Source of the DNA: Lacrimispora saccharolytica
GTDB lineage: Bacteria; Bacillota; Clostridia; Lachnospirales; Lachnospiraceae
Length of the DNA: 64,000 nucleotides
Direction: 5' to 3'
NCBI GenBank assembly: GCA_016899975.1
Contig: JACJJN010000013.1
Location: 32,072 to 96,071 of the forward strand
Shown: positions 10,538 through 19,577 of the stretch, piece by piece
How positions within the stretch are numbered: position 1 is the stretch's first letter
Layout of the letters: each line of letters starts with the position of its first letter
Position numbers and translations under genes: made by a program
The notes under the pieces: generated by a model
The model's input: the letters and a program-made list of their open reading frames with translations, nothing else
What the model was told of the DNA's origin: nothing
Databases searched by the model: none

Positions 10538-12736
10538 ATGTGGAAAGACTATTCGAGAGAATTTATCAAAAAGAACCGGGTTTCCAGCTTATCCGTTCTT
10601 GCTGCGGCGTTTATTTCCGCCTTGTTTCTGTCTTTGCTCTGCGGCTTGTTTTACAATTTCTGGAATTACGAGATAGAATCCATTACATTGGAAGAGGGAG
10701 CCTGGCAAGGGCGCATTACGGGAACATTTAATGAAGATGCGGTGTCTGATATCGAAAACTTTGCCAATGTGAAAGCTGCTGCCATCAATGAAGACTTATC
10801 GGATGGGCAAACCCTTGTGATCGATATTTACTTTCAGAATATGAGGACCGTTTATCAGGATATGCCCCTGATCGCAGAACAATTGGGTGTCCCTGATGAC
10901 GCGGTATCTTATCATGAGTTACTTCTGTCAAGATATTTCGTCCACGACCCGCAGGATGCAGACCCGCCTTTATTGATGGCCTTTTATCTGACAGTGCTTC
11001 TGATCGTATCGGCGTCCTTGATTTTGATCATTCACAACTCCTTTGCCGTATCCATGAACACCCGTGTTCATCAATTTGGTATTTTTTCCAGCATAGGTGC
11101 GACGCCGGGTCAGATCCGTACCTGCCTTTTGCAGGAAGCAGCCGTTCTTTGCATCTTCCCCATTTTATTCGGAAGTTTGCTCGGGATTGCCCTGAGCTTT
11201 GGGATCATACAGCTCGTCAATATCCTTGCGGATGGCATTGCCGGCAGACATGAGGCGGTATTTTCTTACCACCCTCTCGTATTTGCTGTTACCATTCTGG
11301 TGTCTGCCCTGACCGTATTTGTTTCCGCATGGCTGCCCGCCAGAAAACTGAGCAGACTAACTCCTCTGGAAGCCATAAAGAATACCGGTGAGCTGCAGCT
11401 GAAGCGGAAGAAAAACTCCTCCATTCTTACGCTTTTCTTTGGAATCGAGGGAGAACTGGCTGGAAATGCGCTGAAGGCACAAAAGAAAGCCTTGCGAACC
11501 TCTACCCTATCATTGACTCTTTCCTTCCTGGGTTTTACATTAATGCTGTGCTTTTTCACTCTTTCGGAGATCAGCACCAACCATACCTACTTTGAACGCT
11601 ACCAGGATGCCTGGGATGTCATGGCAACTGTAAAGGACACAAAGATAGAAGATTTTACTCATCAAGACGAAATCCTTGCTTTGGATAATGTCGACAGTGT
11701 GATCTACCAGAAAGCGGATGCTTTCTGTTCTGTTCCGGAAGCTGCCATCAGCGATGAACTGAAAAATCTGGGAGGACTGGAGACAATCGCCGGAAGTTCT
11801 GTCCGTGCCACCGATGGCTCCTATTCGATTCAGGCTCCGATTGTCATTATGGATGACAGCAGCTTTGCAGAATATTGTGAACAGATCGGCGTTCCCTCGT
11901 CAGGAACAGGGAGCGTTGTTCTGAACCGTATCTGGGACAGCGCAAACAGCAATTTCCGGTACAAAGAATACATTCCGTTTCTTTCAGCGGGACAGAGCAC
12001 CATTACTTTACAGAATCCGGAACCGGCATCTGACACCGTTACGCTCCCTGTTCTTGGCTGCACACAGGAACCGCCTGTTTTAAGAGAAGAATATGACAAT
12101 TATGCTTTGGTTCAATTTCTTTCGCTTTCTACATGGAAACAGATCAAGGATGTGATTGGAAATGCAGAACCGGATCTTTCTATCCGCGTGCTGGCGGAAA
12201 AAGACAGAACCTTGACGGAATTGAATACGATTGAAACAGAGCTGACAGACATCCTTGAGAATACGTTTACATTTGAGATGGAAAACCGTATTCAGGAGAA
12301 GACAGATAATGACACTATGCTGAGTGGATACAAGATCATGATCGGGTCGCTGTGTGCACTGCTTGCCTTGATTGGAATAGCCAACGTATTTTCCAACACA
12401 CTGGGGTTTATCCGGCAAAGGAAAAGAGAGTTTGCGCGATATATGTCCATCGGTATGACGCCGGATCGTATGCGGAAAATGTTTTGTATTGAAGCCCTTG
12501 TGATCGCGGGACGTCCTATCCTGATCACACTGCCGGTCACTGGATTGTCTGCGGGATTGATGATAACGGCAAGCTATCTGAATCCGATGGAATTTTTGGC
12601 ATCGGCTCCGATTGTTCCCATCTTACTTTTTCTTGCGGCGATTTCCGGATTTGTCGCACTGGCATACTATCTGGGAGGCAGGCAAATCCTGAAATGCAAT
12701 CTGGCGGAAGCATTACAAAGTGATGATATGGGATAA
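10538..12736 (+). CDS. FtsX-like ABC permease with two external domains
   Basis: The 732-residue permease reads as two FtsX-type halves. TM1 (about 17-39) is followed by an external domain of about 105 residues, then TM2-4 (about 147-270). The second half has TM5 (about 320-342), a large external domain (about 345-600) and TM6-8 (about 600-712). Short motifs FGIFSSIGATPGQIR and FARYMSIGMTPDRMR mark the equivalent coupling loops. This eight-helix pattern differs from classical ten-helix BceB. It is the last gene of the regulator-kinase-ATPase-permease operon. Confidence 0.87.
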   Translation: MWKDYSREFIKKNRVSSLSVLAAAFISALFLSLLCGLFYNFWNYEIESITLEEGAWQGRITGTFNEDAVSDIENFANVKAAAINEDLSDGQTLVIDIYFQNMRTVYQDMPLIAEQLGVPDDAVSYHELLLSRYFVHDPQDADPPLLMAFYLTVLLIVSASLILIIHNSFAVSMNTRVHQFGIFSSIGATPGQIRTCLLQEAAVLCIFPILFGSLLGIALSFGIIQLVNILADGIAGRHEAVFSYHPLVFAVTILVSALTVFVSAWLPARKLSRLTPLEAIKNTGELQLKRKKNSSILTLFFGIEGELAGNALKAQKKALRTSTLSLTLSFLGFTLMLCFFTLSEISTNHTYFERYQDAWDVMATVKDTKIEDFTHQDEILALDNVDSVIYQKADAFCSVPEAAISDELKNLGGLETIAGSSVRATDGSYSIQAPIVIMDDSSFAEYCEQIGVPSSGTGSVVLNRIWDSANSNFRYKEYIPFLSAGQSTITLQNPEPASDTVTLPVLGCTQEPPVLREEYDNYALVQFLSLSTWKQIKDVIGNAEPDLSIRVLAEKDRTLTELNTIETELTDILENTFTFEMENRIQEKTDNDTMLSGYKIMIGSLCALLALIGIANVFSNTLGFIRQRKREFARYMSIGMTPDRMRKMFCIEALVIAGRPILITLPVTGLSAGLMITASYLNPMEFLASAPIVPILLFLAAISGFVALAYYLGGRQILKCNLAEALQSDDMG

Positions 12737-12761
12737 AATTTTCCTGCGGCCGCAGACAAGC

Positions 12762-12834
12762 AAACCGGGCATTGTGTTCGCCGTACTTCAGCAGTTAATT
12801 CTCTGAAGCTCCGGCCGAACACAATGCCCGGTTT
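12762..12834. terminator. Large bidirectional hairpin between convergent genes
   Basis: A perfect 19-bp inverted repeat (12762-12780 and 12816-12834) encloses a second 6-bp stem (CTTCAG/CTGAAG). U-tracts are weak on both sides. Its place between the plus-strand permease and the minus-strand transporter ATPase fits a shared terminator. Confidence 0.65.
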
Positions 12835-12854
12835 CTTCGGTTACATCGTCTCTG

Positions 12855-13679
12855 TTATAAAACTTTGGAGAGGAAATCTTTGGCTCTTGGACTCTTTGGA
12901 TTTGTGAAGAATTCTTCCGGAGTCGTATTTTCCACGATCACTCCTTCATCCATAAACAAAATCCGGTTTGCCACCTCCCTGGCAAATCCCATCTCGTGAG
13001 TTACGATGATCATGGTCATTCCCTCTCTCGCAAGGGCTTTCATCAGATCCAGAACCTCTCCGACCATCTCCGGATCCAGCGCCGAGGTCGGCTCATCGAA
13101 CAGGATCACATCGGGATTCATCGCCAGCGAACGCACGATCGCCACACGCTGTTTCTGTCCGCCGGACAGGGTGGACGGATAAACATCCGCCTTGTCTTCC
13201 AGGCCGATGCGTTTTAACAGGTTCATCGCCTGCTCTCTTGCCTCCGCACGGATCTTTGTCTTGTCGGTATCGATCTTCTGGATCGGCTGTTTGTCTTTCC
13301 GGAACACATTCTTGACCCGGTTTGCCATATTTGTCCGTTTCGTTTTGCGAAGTTCCTGACATTTTACATAGACCGGAGCCAGCATGATGTTCTGGATCAC
13401 TGTCTTATTGTTGAACAGATTGAAATGCTGGAATACCATTCCCATATGACGGCGGTGAACATTGATGTCCACCTTCATATCAGCAATATCCACGCCGTTG
13501 AAGATAATGCTTCCTCCCGTGGGATCCTCCATACAGTTCAGGCACCTGAGGAAGGTACTTTTTCCGGAACCGGAAGGACCGAGCACAACTACAATGTCCC
13601 CTTTGTTGACGGTGACATCGATGCCCTTCAGAACTTCTGTATCACCGAAGCTTTTTTTCAGATTAATTACGTCTATCAC
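12855..13679 (-). CDS. Polar amino-acid ABC transporter ATP-binding protein with central insertion
   Basis: This GlnQ/HisP-type ATPase has Walker [10 protein letters not shown], signature LSGGQKQR, Walker [15 protein letters not shown] and switch His IIVTHEMGF. At 274 residues it is about 30 longer than usual. The extra stretch, very basic (around [18 protein letters not shown]), lies between the Q-loop region and the signature. The start is GTG at 13679, behind GGAG, and overlaps the permease end by 17 bp, implying translational coupling. It powers uptake with the permease and binding protein upstream. Confidence 0.93.
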   Translation of the reverse strand: MIDVINLKKSFGDTEVLKGIDVTVNKGDIVVVLGPSGSGKSTFLRCLNCMEDPTGGSIIFNGVDIADMKVDINVHRRHMGMVFQHFNLFNNKTVIQNIMLAPVYVKCQELRKTKRTNMANRVKNVFRKDKQPIQKIDTDKTKIRAEAREQAMNLLKRIGLEDKADVYPSTLSGGQKQRVAIVRSLAMNPDVILFDEPTSALDPEMVGEVLDLMKALAREGMTMIIVTHEMGFAREVANRILFMDEGVIVENTTPEEFFTNPKSPRAKDFLSKVL

Positions 13680-14373
13680 TCTTCTTCAGGCTCCTTTCCA
13701 GTAATTTGATCAGCAGAGAGATCAGCAGTACCAGAACAATATAGATCAGCGCCATCACCAGGTAAGGTACCATAAACTCATAGCTGTTGCTTCCAATATA
13801 GTTAAACGCCACGTACAGATCCGCCGCGCCGACAAAGCTGACAACGGACGTTTCCTTGATCAGGGAAATAAACTCATTTCCCAGAGTCGGCAGGATATTT
13901 TTTACCGCCTGCGGAATTACGATCCTGCACATACTTGCTCCGAATCCCAGTCCCACTGCGCGGCCTGCCTCCAGCTGGCCCGGATCCACAGACTGGATTC
14001 CGCTTCGCATGATCTCGGAAATATACGCGCCGCTGTTCAGACCAAATACCAGCATGGATACCTGTACGCCGGTCAGACGGACTCCCATCATCGGAAGCAG
14101 TACATAGTAAAATACCAGCAGCTGCACAACAATTGGTGTTCCGCGGAACAGCGCCACATAAAATCCGCAGATTCCGTTGAGGATCCGCGGCAGCCGTTTA
14201 TATTTCGGCACCACCCGCACAGTTGCGATCAGCGTACCGATCAGGATACCGATAATCAGACCTGTTATGGCGATCAGCAGCGTATTCTGAAGACCTTCCA
14301 GTACCCTGACATATCCGTTCTGCTCCAGAAAGATTTCGATAAATTTATCTATTTTCTGTCCAAAATTACCCAT
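13663..14373 (-). CDS. Amino-acid ABC transporter permease (GlnP/HisM family)
   Basis: This 236-residue inner-membrane permease has about five helices and the family coupling loop [22 protein letters not shown]. An [15 protein letters not shown] block is typical of polar amino-acid importers. It lies between the binding protein (78 bp upstream, separated by a hairpin) and its ATPase (overlapping). Neighbouring ArgR-like boxes suggest arginine or another basic amino acid as substrate. Confidence 0.93.
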   Translation of the reverse strand: MGNFGQKIDKFIEIFLEQNGYVRVLEGLQNTLLIAITGLIIGILIGTLIATVRVVPKYKRLPRILNGICGFYVALFRGTPIVVQLLVFYYVLLPMMGVRLTGVQVSMLVFGLNSGAYISEIMRSGIQSVDPGQLEAGRAVGLGFGASMCRIVIPQAVKNILPTLGNEFISLIKETSVVSFVGAADLYVAFNYIGSNSYEFMVPYLVMALIYIVLVLLISLLIKLLERSLKKSDRRN

Positions 14374-14399
14374 TTTCTCACCTTTTTCAACGTGTAAAA

Positions 14400-14425
14400 A
14401 TGCGGACAGGCTGTACTGTCCGCAT
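14400..14425 (-). terminator. Intercistronic hairpin between binding protein and permease
   Basis: A 10-bp stem (ATGCGGACAG/CTGTCCGCAT) is followed on the minus strand by TTTTTA. It probably acts as a partial terminator or 3' stabiliser, giving more binding protein than membrane components, as is common in such operons. Confidence 0.75.
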
Positions 14426-14450
14426 CTTCACTTTTCCATTCGTACCAGTT

Positions 14451-15353
14451 TTACTGCATCGCGTTGATCGCTTCTGTGATGCTCGCTGCAGGAGCCGCAT
14501 CAATAATCACGTACTTCAGATTTCCGTTTACCAGATCCTGTACAGCCAGAGAACCGTTTCTATATGTCACACAAGTTGCCGGCAGTCCCGGGAAATCCAG
14601 GTCGTCGCTTCCCTCTACATAAAACTGTCCGGTTGTTCCGCTTTGTACGCCGATGGAATCACTGTCTGACAGTCCGTTCAGGATTTCTTCCACATCAGCC
14701 GCTTCCTGGCAGTCATCAAACGTTGTATCATCCGCTGTGGTGATCAGACGCTGAGAAGCCTGGTAGTAGGTATCAGAAAAGGTTACATACTCTTTTCTGT
14801 CCTCGCTGACGGTCAGTCCCGCCATGGCAATATCACACTGCTGCTGTCCTACGGAAAGACATACCGCGTCGAAATCCATATTCTGGATAACCAGCTCCTG
14901 TCCCAGCTCTTCCGCCAGAAGGGCAGCGATCTCCATATCGATTCCGTAATAATCTTCACCCTGTGTATATTCGAACGGCTCGAATGCCGCGTTGGTTGCA
15001 ACTACAAGCTGATCTTTGGAAGTATCAAGGGTCGCGGATTTCACTGCTTCCGGCTCGCCGCTTCCGAAATACTTGTCAAAAATCTCATCCAGTGTTCCGT
15101 CTTCCTTGATCTTTGCGATAAATGTATTTACCTGCTCAAGCAGCTCCGGCTGATTTTTGTCCACACCGAATGCGTACTCTTCCTGTGTCAGATCTACATC
15201 GATCACTTTTACACCTTTCGCGCTCTGGCTTCCACTCTCACTTCCGCTGGCAGAATTGCTGCTGCTTTCACCGTCTCCGCTTCCGCATGCCGCCAGAGAG
15301 AAGGTCATGACAGCTGCCAGCGCCAGAGCTGCAAACTTTTTCATATTTTTCAT
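14451..15353 (-). CDS. Amino-acid ABC transporter binding lipoprotein, apparently circularly permuted
   Basis: The 300-residue lipoprotein has a signal peptide and lipobox SLAAC (Cys23), then a Ser/Gly linker. Residues about 47-97 (GVKVIDVDLTQEEYAFGVDK ... DGTLDEIFDKYFG) match the usual C-terminal end of family-3 solute-binding proteins. Residues about 114-300 form the rest of the fold, from DQLVVATNAAFEPFEY to KYVIIDAAPAASITEAI, and stop where that end should follow. So the last piece seems moved to the front. The ATG at 15353 is 8 nt from GGAGG. ArgR-like boxes precede it. Confidence 0.88.
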   Translation of the reverse strand: MKNMKKFAALALAAVMTFSLAACGSGDGESSSNSASGSESGSQSAKGVKVIDVDLTQEEYAFGVDKNQPELLEQVNTFIAKIKEDGTLDEIFDKYFGSGEPEAVKSATLDTSKDQLVVATNAAFEPFEYTQGEDYYGIDMEIAALLAEELGQELVIQNMDFDAVCLSVGQQQCDIAMAGLTVSEDRKEYVTFSDTYYQASQRLITTADDTTFDDCQEAADVEEILNGLSDSDSIGVQSGTTGQFYVEGSDDLDFPGLPATCVTYRNGSLAVQDLVNGNLKYVIIDAAPAASITEAINAMQ

Positions 15354-15372
15354 AACTTTTTCCTCCATCTTT

Positions 15373-15408
15373 TATACATTTATACATCAATAAATGTATA
15401 ATTATTCA
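15373..15408 (-). promoter_or_regulatory. Two ArgR-like operator boxes
   Basis: TATACATTTATACA (15373-15386) and TGTATAATTATTCA (15395-15408) resemble ARG boxes (TGNATAWWWATNCA-like). Their centres are 22 bp apart, the two-turn spacing used by ArgR hexamers. They lie just downstream of the predicted start site, suiting repression. argR is encoded at 41.3 kb. Confidence 0.55.
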
Positions 15409-15418
15409 GCTGTCCCCT

Positions 15419-15447
15419 ATTATAAACAGTATTGAGGCAAAAAACAA
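15419..15447 (-). promoter_or_regulatory. Promoter of the amino-acid transporter operon
   Basis: TTGTTT (15442-15447), a 17-bp spacer and a perfect TATAAT (15419-15424) on the minus strand. Confidence 0.75.
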
Positions 15448-15509
15448 GTAGTAAAAATACACGATTTTTTATATTTATCTCAGATCTTTTTTCATAAAAG
15501 TGTGAGAAA

Positions 15510-15536
15510 GCAACTTTTCAGGTAACTGAAAGGTTG
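15510..15536 (-). terminator. Hairpin after hom
   Basis: The imperfect stem GCAACcTTTCAG/CTGAAAaGTTGC is followed by TTTCTC on the minus strand, 47 nt past the hom stop. It is a likely but modest terminator. Confidence 0.55.
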
Positions 15537-15582
15537 CCGAAAACACACTCTGGAAAGACATCCATGGCAGGACATCCGACTT

Positions 15583-16872
15583 TTATCCATAGACACGGAT
15601 CAACGATGAGATTTCCCGGATGATGGACATGCCCTCCAGGATTCTGATCGCATCCATGAAATGGCGTTCCTGCACTTTTTCCGTGATCACAACAATCTCC
15701 GCCAGTTCTCCCTTTTTCTCCTTCTGGATGAACTGTGCAATGGAAACGCTGTTATTTCCGAACACTGCCGTCACCGATGCCAGTACGCCCGGGCGGTCTT
15801 CCACCTCCATCCGGACGAAATATTTGCTCTTGATCTGGCTGATCTTGCGAATCGGAAGATCCTTGTAACAGGTACATCCGATCCTTCCGCAACAATCCGC
15901 CAGAATATTCCGGACACAGTCAAACACATCGCCGACCACCGCGCTTGCCGTGGGAAGTTCTCCCGCACCGCGTCCATAAAACATGGTATCCTGCACCGCG
16001 TCACCCCGAACGAAGACCGCATTGTAGGAATCCTGTACGGATGCCAGCGGATGGTCTTTGTTGATCAGCATCGGATGAACTCTCGCCTCAATCCCCTCCG
16101 CAGTCAGCCGTGCCATTCCGAGAAGTTTAATCTCACAGCCCATTTCTTTTGCATACTGAATATCCTTCGCGGTGATCCGTGCGATTCCTTCCGTATAGAC
16201 ATTTTCAAACACCACACGGGAATTAAATGCCGCTGAAGCAAGAATCGCCACTTTCCTTCCCGCGTCCAGTCCCTCAATATCCGAGGTCGGGTCTGATTCC
16301 GCGTAGCCCAGATCCTGTGCCAGCTGAAGGGCTTCCTCAAACTCCATCCCTTCCTTTGACATTTTCGTCAGGATAAAGTTTGTCGTGCCGTTGAAAATGC
16401 CGACCACTTCCGTGATATGATTGCCGGCCAGGCATTGTTTCATCGGACGTACGATCGGGATTCCTCCCGCCACCGAGGCCTCATACAGAAAATCTCTGCC
16501 GTTCGCCTTCGCCGCTTCCAGCAGCTTCTTTCCTTCGGAAGCGACGACATCTTTGTTGGCAGTCACCACGCTCTTTCCGGCATTCAATGCCTCCAGCATA
16601 TAAGAAAGCGCCGGCTGAATCCCTCCCATCACTTCAATGACAATCTCGATCTCCGGGTCGTCCAGAATCTCCTGAACGTCATTGGTCAGAACGGACGGAT
16701 CGTCCACCTTCTGCGCTGCCTTCTGTAAATTGCGGACCAGAATCTTTTTTAATTCCACTCTGGCTCCGATTTTTGCCTCCATCTCCTCTTTCTGCAGCTT
16801 CAGCACTTTATAGACACCGGTTCCCACCGTGCCAAGGCCCAGCATCGCAGCTTTGATGACTTTGTTTTCCAT
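15583..16872 (-). CDS. hom: Homoserine dehydrogenase
   Basis: The enzyme reduces aspartate semialdehyde to homoserine, the branch point for threonine and methionine. The 429 residues contain an N-terminal Rossmann motif GLGTVGTGVYKVL, VVTANKDVVA, the catalytic-domain block NGTTNFILTKM and YAESDPTSDIEGLD, and a C-terminal ACT domain (KYFVRMEVEDRPGVLASV) that normally gives threonine feedback. ridA lies 61 bp upstream in the same direction, so the two probably share a transcript. Confidence 0.96.
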   Translation of the reverse strand: MENKVIKAAMLGLGTVGTGVYKVLKLQKEEMEAKIGARVELKKILVRNLQKAAQKVDDPSVLTNDVQEILDDPEIEIVIEVMGGIQPALSYMLEALNAGKSVVTANKDVVASEGKKLLEAAKANGRDFLYEASVAGGIPIVRPMKQCLAGNHITEVVGIFNGTTNFILTKMSKEGMEFEEALQLAQDLGYAESDPTSDIEGLDAGRKVAILASAAFNSRVVFENVYTEGIARITAKDIQYAKEMGCEIKLLGMARLTAEGIEARVHPMLINKDHPLASVQDSYNAVFVRGDAVQDTMFYGRGAGELPTASAVVGDVFDCVRNILADCCGRIGCTCYKDLPIRKISQIKSKYFVRMEVEDRPGVLASVTAVFGNNSVSIAQFIQKEKKGELAEIVVITEKVQERHFMDAIRILEGMSIIREISSLIRVYG

Positions 16873-16899
16873 AATTCTGCCTCTCTCCTCACGCTCAGG

Positions 16900-16930
16900 C
16901 TAGAGCATGTTCGAAAATTCATTCCTGCAA
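16900..16930 (+). repeat. Short dispersed motif, copy 2
   Basis: It begins CTAGAGCATGTTCGAAAATT and ends ATTCCTGCAA, 3 nt from the ridA stop. It is similar over about 30 bp to the copies at 54787-54817 and 29026-29055. Confidence 0.5.
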
Positions 16931-16933
16931 GTT

Positions 16934-17320
16934 TCAATCACGCTCCAACGCTACAATACACTCAATCTCTACTTTTCCGTCCTTCGGAAGCGCTGCCACT
17001 GCAACACAGGAACGCGCCGGCTTGTCTTCACCGAAATATGCGCCGTACACTTCATTTACCTTTGCAAAATCATTCATATCTGTCAGGAAAATGGTTGTCT
17101 TTACAACATTCTTTTTGCTTGTTCCCGCTTCCGTCATGATCGCGTCCAGATTTTTCAGAGAGAGCGCCGCCTGCTCTTCCACAGCCTCCGGGATCACGTT
17201 TCCGTTTTCAACGTCAAAGCCAAGCTGTCCGGAAATAAAGAGATAACCATTGCTCTTCACTGCCTGTACGTATGGACCGATCGCCGCCGGAGCTTTCTGG
17301 GTATTTACAACTTCTTTCAT
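16934..17320 (-). CDS. ridA: RidA family reactive intermediate deaminase
   Basis: RidA hydrolyses reactive enamines/imines such as 2-aminoacrylate made by PLP enzymes (serine/threonine dehydratases). The 128-residue product shows NTQKAPAAIGPYVQAVK, LFISGQLGFD, the conserved Arg in KPARSCVAVAALP and IECIVAL. The ATG at 17320 follows AGGAAG by 8 nt; the longer open frame begins inside a hairpin. Adjacent to hom, it may protect threonine/isoleucine metabolism. Confidence 0.95.
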   Translation of the reverse strand: MKEVVNTQKAPAAIGPYVQAVKSNGYLFISGQLGFDVENGNVIPEAVEEQAALSLKNLDAIMTEAGTSKKNVVKTTIFLTDMNDFAKVNEVYGAYFGEDKPARSCVAVAALPKDGKVEIECIVALERD

Positions 17321-17359
17321 CTTGTTTTCTTCCTTTCTTTTTCTGTATTTTCGCATTTT

Positions 17360-17393
17360 CATGCAGCCGCTCAGCCAGTGGAACGGCTGCATG
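17360..17393. other. Hairpin upstream of ridA
   Basis: A 10-bp perfect inverted repeat (CATGCAGCCG/CGGCTGCATG) lies between the tpiA terminator and ridA. It has no clear U-tract. It could be a leader structure of the ridA-hom transcript. Confidence 0.45.
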
Positions 17394-17415
17394 CTCCCTG
17401 CATTATGTCAGCTTT

Positions 17416-17444
17416 CAAAAACGCCCGTCTTTTCAAAGACGGGC
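17416..17444 (-). terminator. Intrinsic terminator after tpiA
   Basis: The stem GCCCGTCTTT/AAAGACGGGC with a tight loop, then GTTTTTG on the minus strand, lies 10 nt past the tpiA stop. Confidence 0.9.
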
Positions 17445-17453
17445 ATTTAAGTT

Positions 17454-18206
17454 TTATTTTCTATAATTTACAATCTCGCCGAACTCCGGTTTCAAGGAAG
17501 CGCCGCCTACCAGTCCGCCGTCGATATCCGGCTGTGCGAACAGTTCCGGAGCAGTCTTTGCATTTACAGATCCTCCATACTGGATACGGATCTCTGCCGC
17601 TGTAGCGTCATCGTAGATTTCCGCAATGCACTCACGAATGCCCTTGCATACTTCCTGCGCCTGCTCTGTAGTAGCCGTTTTTCCTGTGCCGATCGCCCAG
17701 ATTGGCTCATAAGCGATAACCGCTTTCTTTGCCTGCTCTGAAGTCACGTTCTGGAATCCGACCTTTACCTGCTGACGGATAAAGTCCATGGTCACGCCCT
17801 GCTCTCTCTGCTCCAGAGTTTCACCGCAGCACATAATCGGAGTGATTCCATGCTCAAATGCTTTCAGCATTTTCTTATTTACAGTCTCGGAAGTCTCCGC
17901 AAAGTATTCTCTTCTCTCAGAATGTCCGAGAACCACGTATTTTACGCCTGCATCAACCAGCATTGCCGGAGAGATTTCTCCCGTATAAGCGCCTTTTTCT
18001 TCGAAATACATGTTTTCTGCGCCTACCTGAATGTTGGTACCCTTTGCAGCCTCTACAACTGGAAGAATGTCGATCGCCGGAACACAAAATACCACGTCAA
18101 CTTCTTCGTTGTTTACCAGCGGTTTCAGTGTATTTACCAGCTCTACTGCCTCACTTGGAGTCATATTCATCTTCCAGTTTCCAGCAATGATCTTCTTTCT
18201 TTCCAT
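17454..18206 (-). CDS. tpiA: Triosephosphate isomerase
   Basis: This enzyme interconverts dihydroxyacetone phosphate and glyceraldehyde 3-phosphate. The 250 residues start [11 protein letters not shown] with the catalytic Lys, then GHSERREYF with the catalytic His, the Glu in [12 protein letters not shown], and the phosphate loop [18 protein letters not shown]. Only 14 bp separate it from pgk, so they form one operon. Confidence 0.97.
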   Translation of the reverse strand: MERKKIIAGNWKMNMTPSEAVELVNTLKPLVNNEEVDVVFCVPAIDILPVVEAAKGTNIQVGAENMYFEEKGAYTGEISPAMLVDAGVKYVVLGHSERREYFAETSETVNKKMLKAFEHGITPIMCCGETLEQREQGVTMDFIRQQVKVGFQNVTSEQAKKAVIAYEPIWAIGTGKTATTEQAQEVCKGIRECIAEIYDDATAAEIRIQYGGSVNAKTAPELFAQPDIDGGLVGGASLKPEFGEIVNYRK

Positions 18207-18220
18207 GACAATTTTCCCCT

Positions 18221-19414
18221 TTATTTATCGTTTGCTGCTGCTACGCCCGGCAGTTCCTTTCCTTCCAGGAATTCCAGAGAAGCGCCGCCGCCTGTGGAGA
18301 TATGGGTCATCTTGTCACCGTATCCCAGCTGATTTACCGCTGCTGCAGAATCACCGCCGCCGATGATCGTAACGGCGTCTGTCTCAGCCAGAGCTGCTGC
18401 AACCGCTTTGGTGCCCTCTGCAAACTTCGGCATCTCGAAGCATCCCATCGGTCCGTTCCATACGACAGTCTTGGCATCTTTTACCGCATCACTGAACAGT
18501 TTCTCTGTCTCAGGTCCGATGTCCATGCCTTCCCATCCATCCGGAATCTCGCCACTTTTAACGATCTGCGTATTGCAGTCATTGGAGAATGCATCGCCGA
18601 TTCTGTGGTCTACCGGAAGCAGCAGTTTTACGCCTTTTTCCTCTGCCTTTTTCAGCATGTCCAGAGCGTACTCCAGATAATCGTCCTCACAAAGAGAAGT
18701 ACCGATCTTTCCGCCCTGTGCCTTGGAGAAGGTATAAGCCATACCGCCTCCGATAATCAGTGTATCCACTTTGTCCAGCAGACGGTTGATAACGGAAATC
18801 TTGCTGGAAACTTTTGCGCCGCCCAGGATCGCTACGAACGGACGGGTCGGATGATCCACTGCGTTGCCAAGGAAATCGATCTCTTTCTGCATCAGATATC
18901 CTACCACGCAGGTATCTACATATTTGGTAACACCCACATTGGAGCAGTGTGCACGGTGTGCGGTTCCGAATGCGTCGTTTACATATACGTCGCACAGAGA
19001 AGCCAGCTCCTGGCTGAATTTATCTTCGTTCTTTGTCTCTTCTGCACGGTAACGTGTATTCTCAAGAAGGATCACATCGCCGTCTTTCATTGCCTCAACA
19101 GCAGCCTTTGCGTTTGGTCCGACTACCTCAGGATCCGCAGCAAATTTTACTTCCTGTCCAAGCAGCTCGGAAAGGCGCGCTGCCACCGGTGCCAGAGACA
19201 GCTCCGGTTTCGGCTCTCCCTTCGGTTTTCCGAGATGAGAACACAGGATGATTCTTCCTCCGTCAGCGATCAGTTTTTTGATCGTCGGCAGAGCTGCTAC
19301 CAGACGGTTTTCGTCGGTAATCTTTCCATCGATCAGCGGAACGTTGAAGTCACATCTTACCAGAACTTTCTTGCCTTTTACATTAATGTCATCAACTGAT
19401 TTTTTGTTTAACAT
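18221..19414 (-). CDS. pgk: Phosphoglycerate kinase
   Basis: This enzyme makes ATP from 1,3-bisphosphoglycerate. The 397 residues carry [11 protein letters not shown], the [10 protein letters not shown] region (read as [13 protein letters not shown]), [11 protein letters not shown] and [16 protein letters not shown]. The ATG at 19414 sits 6 nt after GGAGG; 11 further open codons upstream are not needed. gap is 163 bp upstream behind a strong terminator. A weak TTGCGG-17-CAGAAT follows it, so pgk-tpiA may rely on a weak promoter plus readthrough. Confidence 0.97.
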   Translation of the reverse strand: MLNKKSVDDINVKGKKVLVRCDFNVPLIDGKITDENRLVAALPTIKKLIADGGRIILCSHLGKPKGEPKPELSLAPVAARLSELLGQEVKFAADPEVVGPNAKAAVEAMKDGDVILLENTRYRAEETKNEDKFSQELASLCDVYVNDAFGTAHRAHCSNVGVTKYVDTCVVGYLMQKEIDFLGNAVDHPTRPFVAILGGAKVSSKISVINRLLDKVDTLIIGGGMAYTFSKAQGGKIGTSLCEDDYLEYALDMLKKAEEKGVKLLLPVDHRIGDAFSNDCNTQIVKSGEIPDGWEGMDIGPETEKLFSDAVKDAKTVVWNGPMGCFEMPKFAEGTKAVAAALAETDAVTIIGGGDSAAAVNQLGYGDKMTHISTGGGASLEFLEGKELPGVAAANDK

Positions 19415-19507
19415 GGGTATCCTCCATTCTTCGGTTACGGCGCGCATCCTGCCGGACGGCGGCTACTGCCCGCAACAATATTATTCTGCGGAATTTTTTC
19501 CTCCTCC

Positions 19508-19545
19508 GCAAAAAGGGTCCGGTCCTTAAAAAGACCGGACCCTTT
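19508..19545 (-). terminator. Terminator between gap and pgk
   Basis: A 13-bp stem (AAAGGGTCCGGTC and complement) is followed by TTTTTGCGG on the minus strand, 32 nt past the gap stop. Partial readthrough would lower pgk-tpiA relative to gap. Confidence 0.9.
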
Positions 19546-19577
19546 GGGTTCACAAGAATTATATCTTGTCCAGATAC

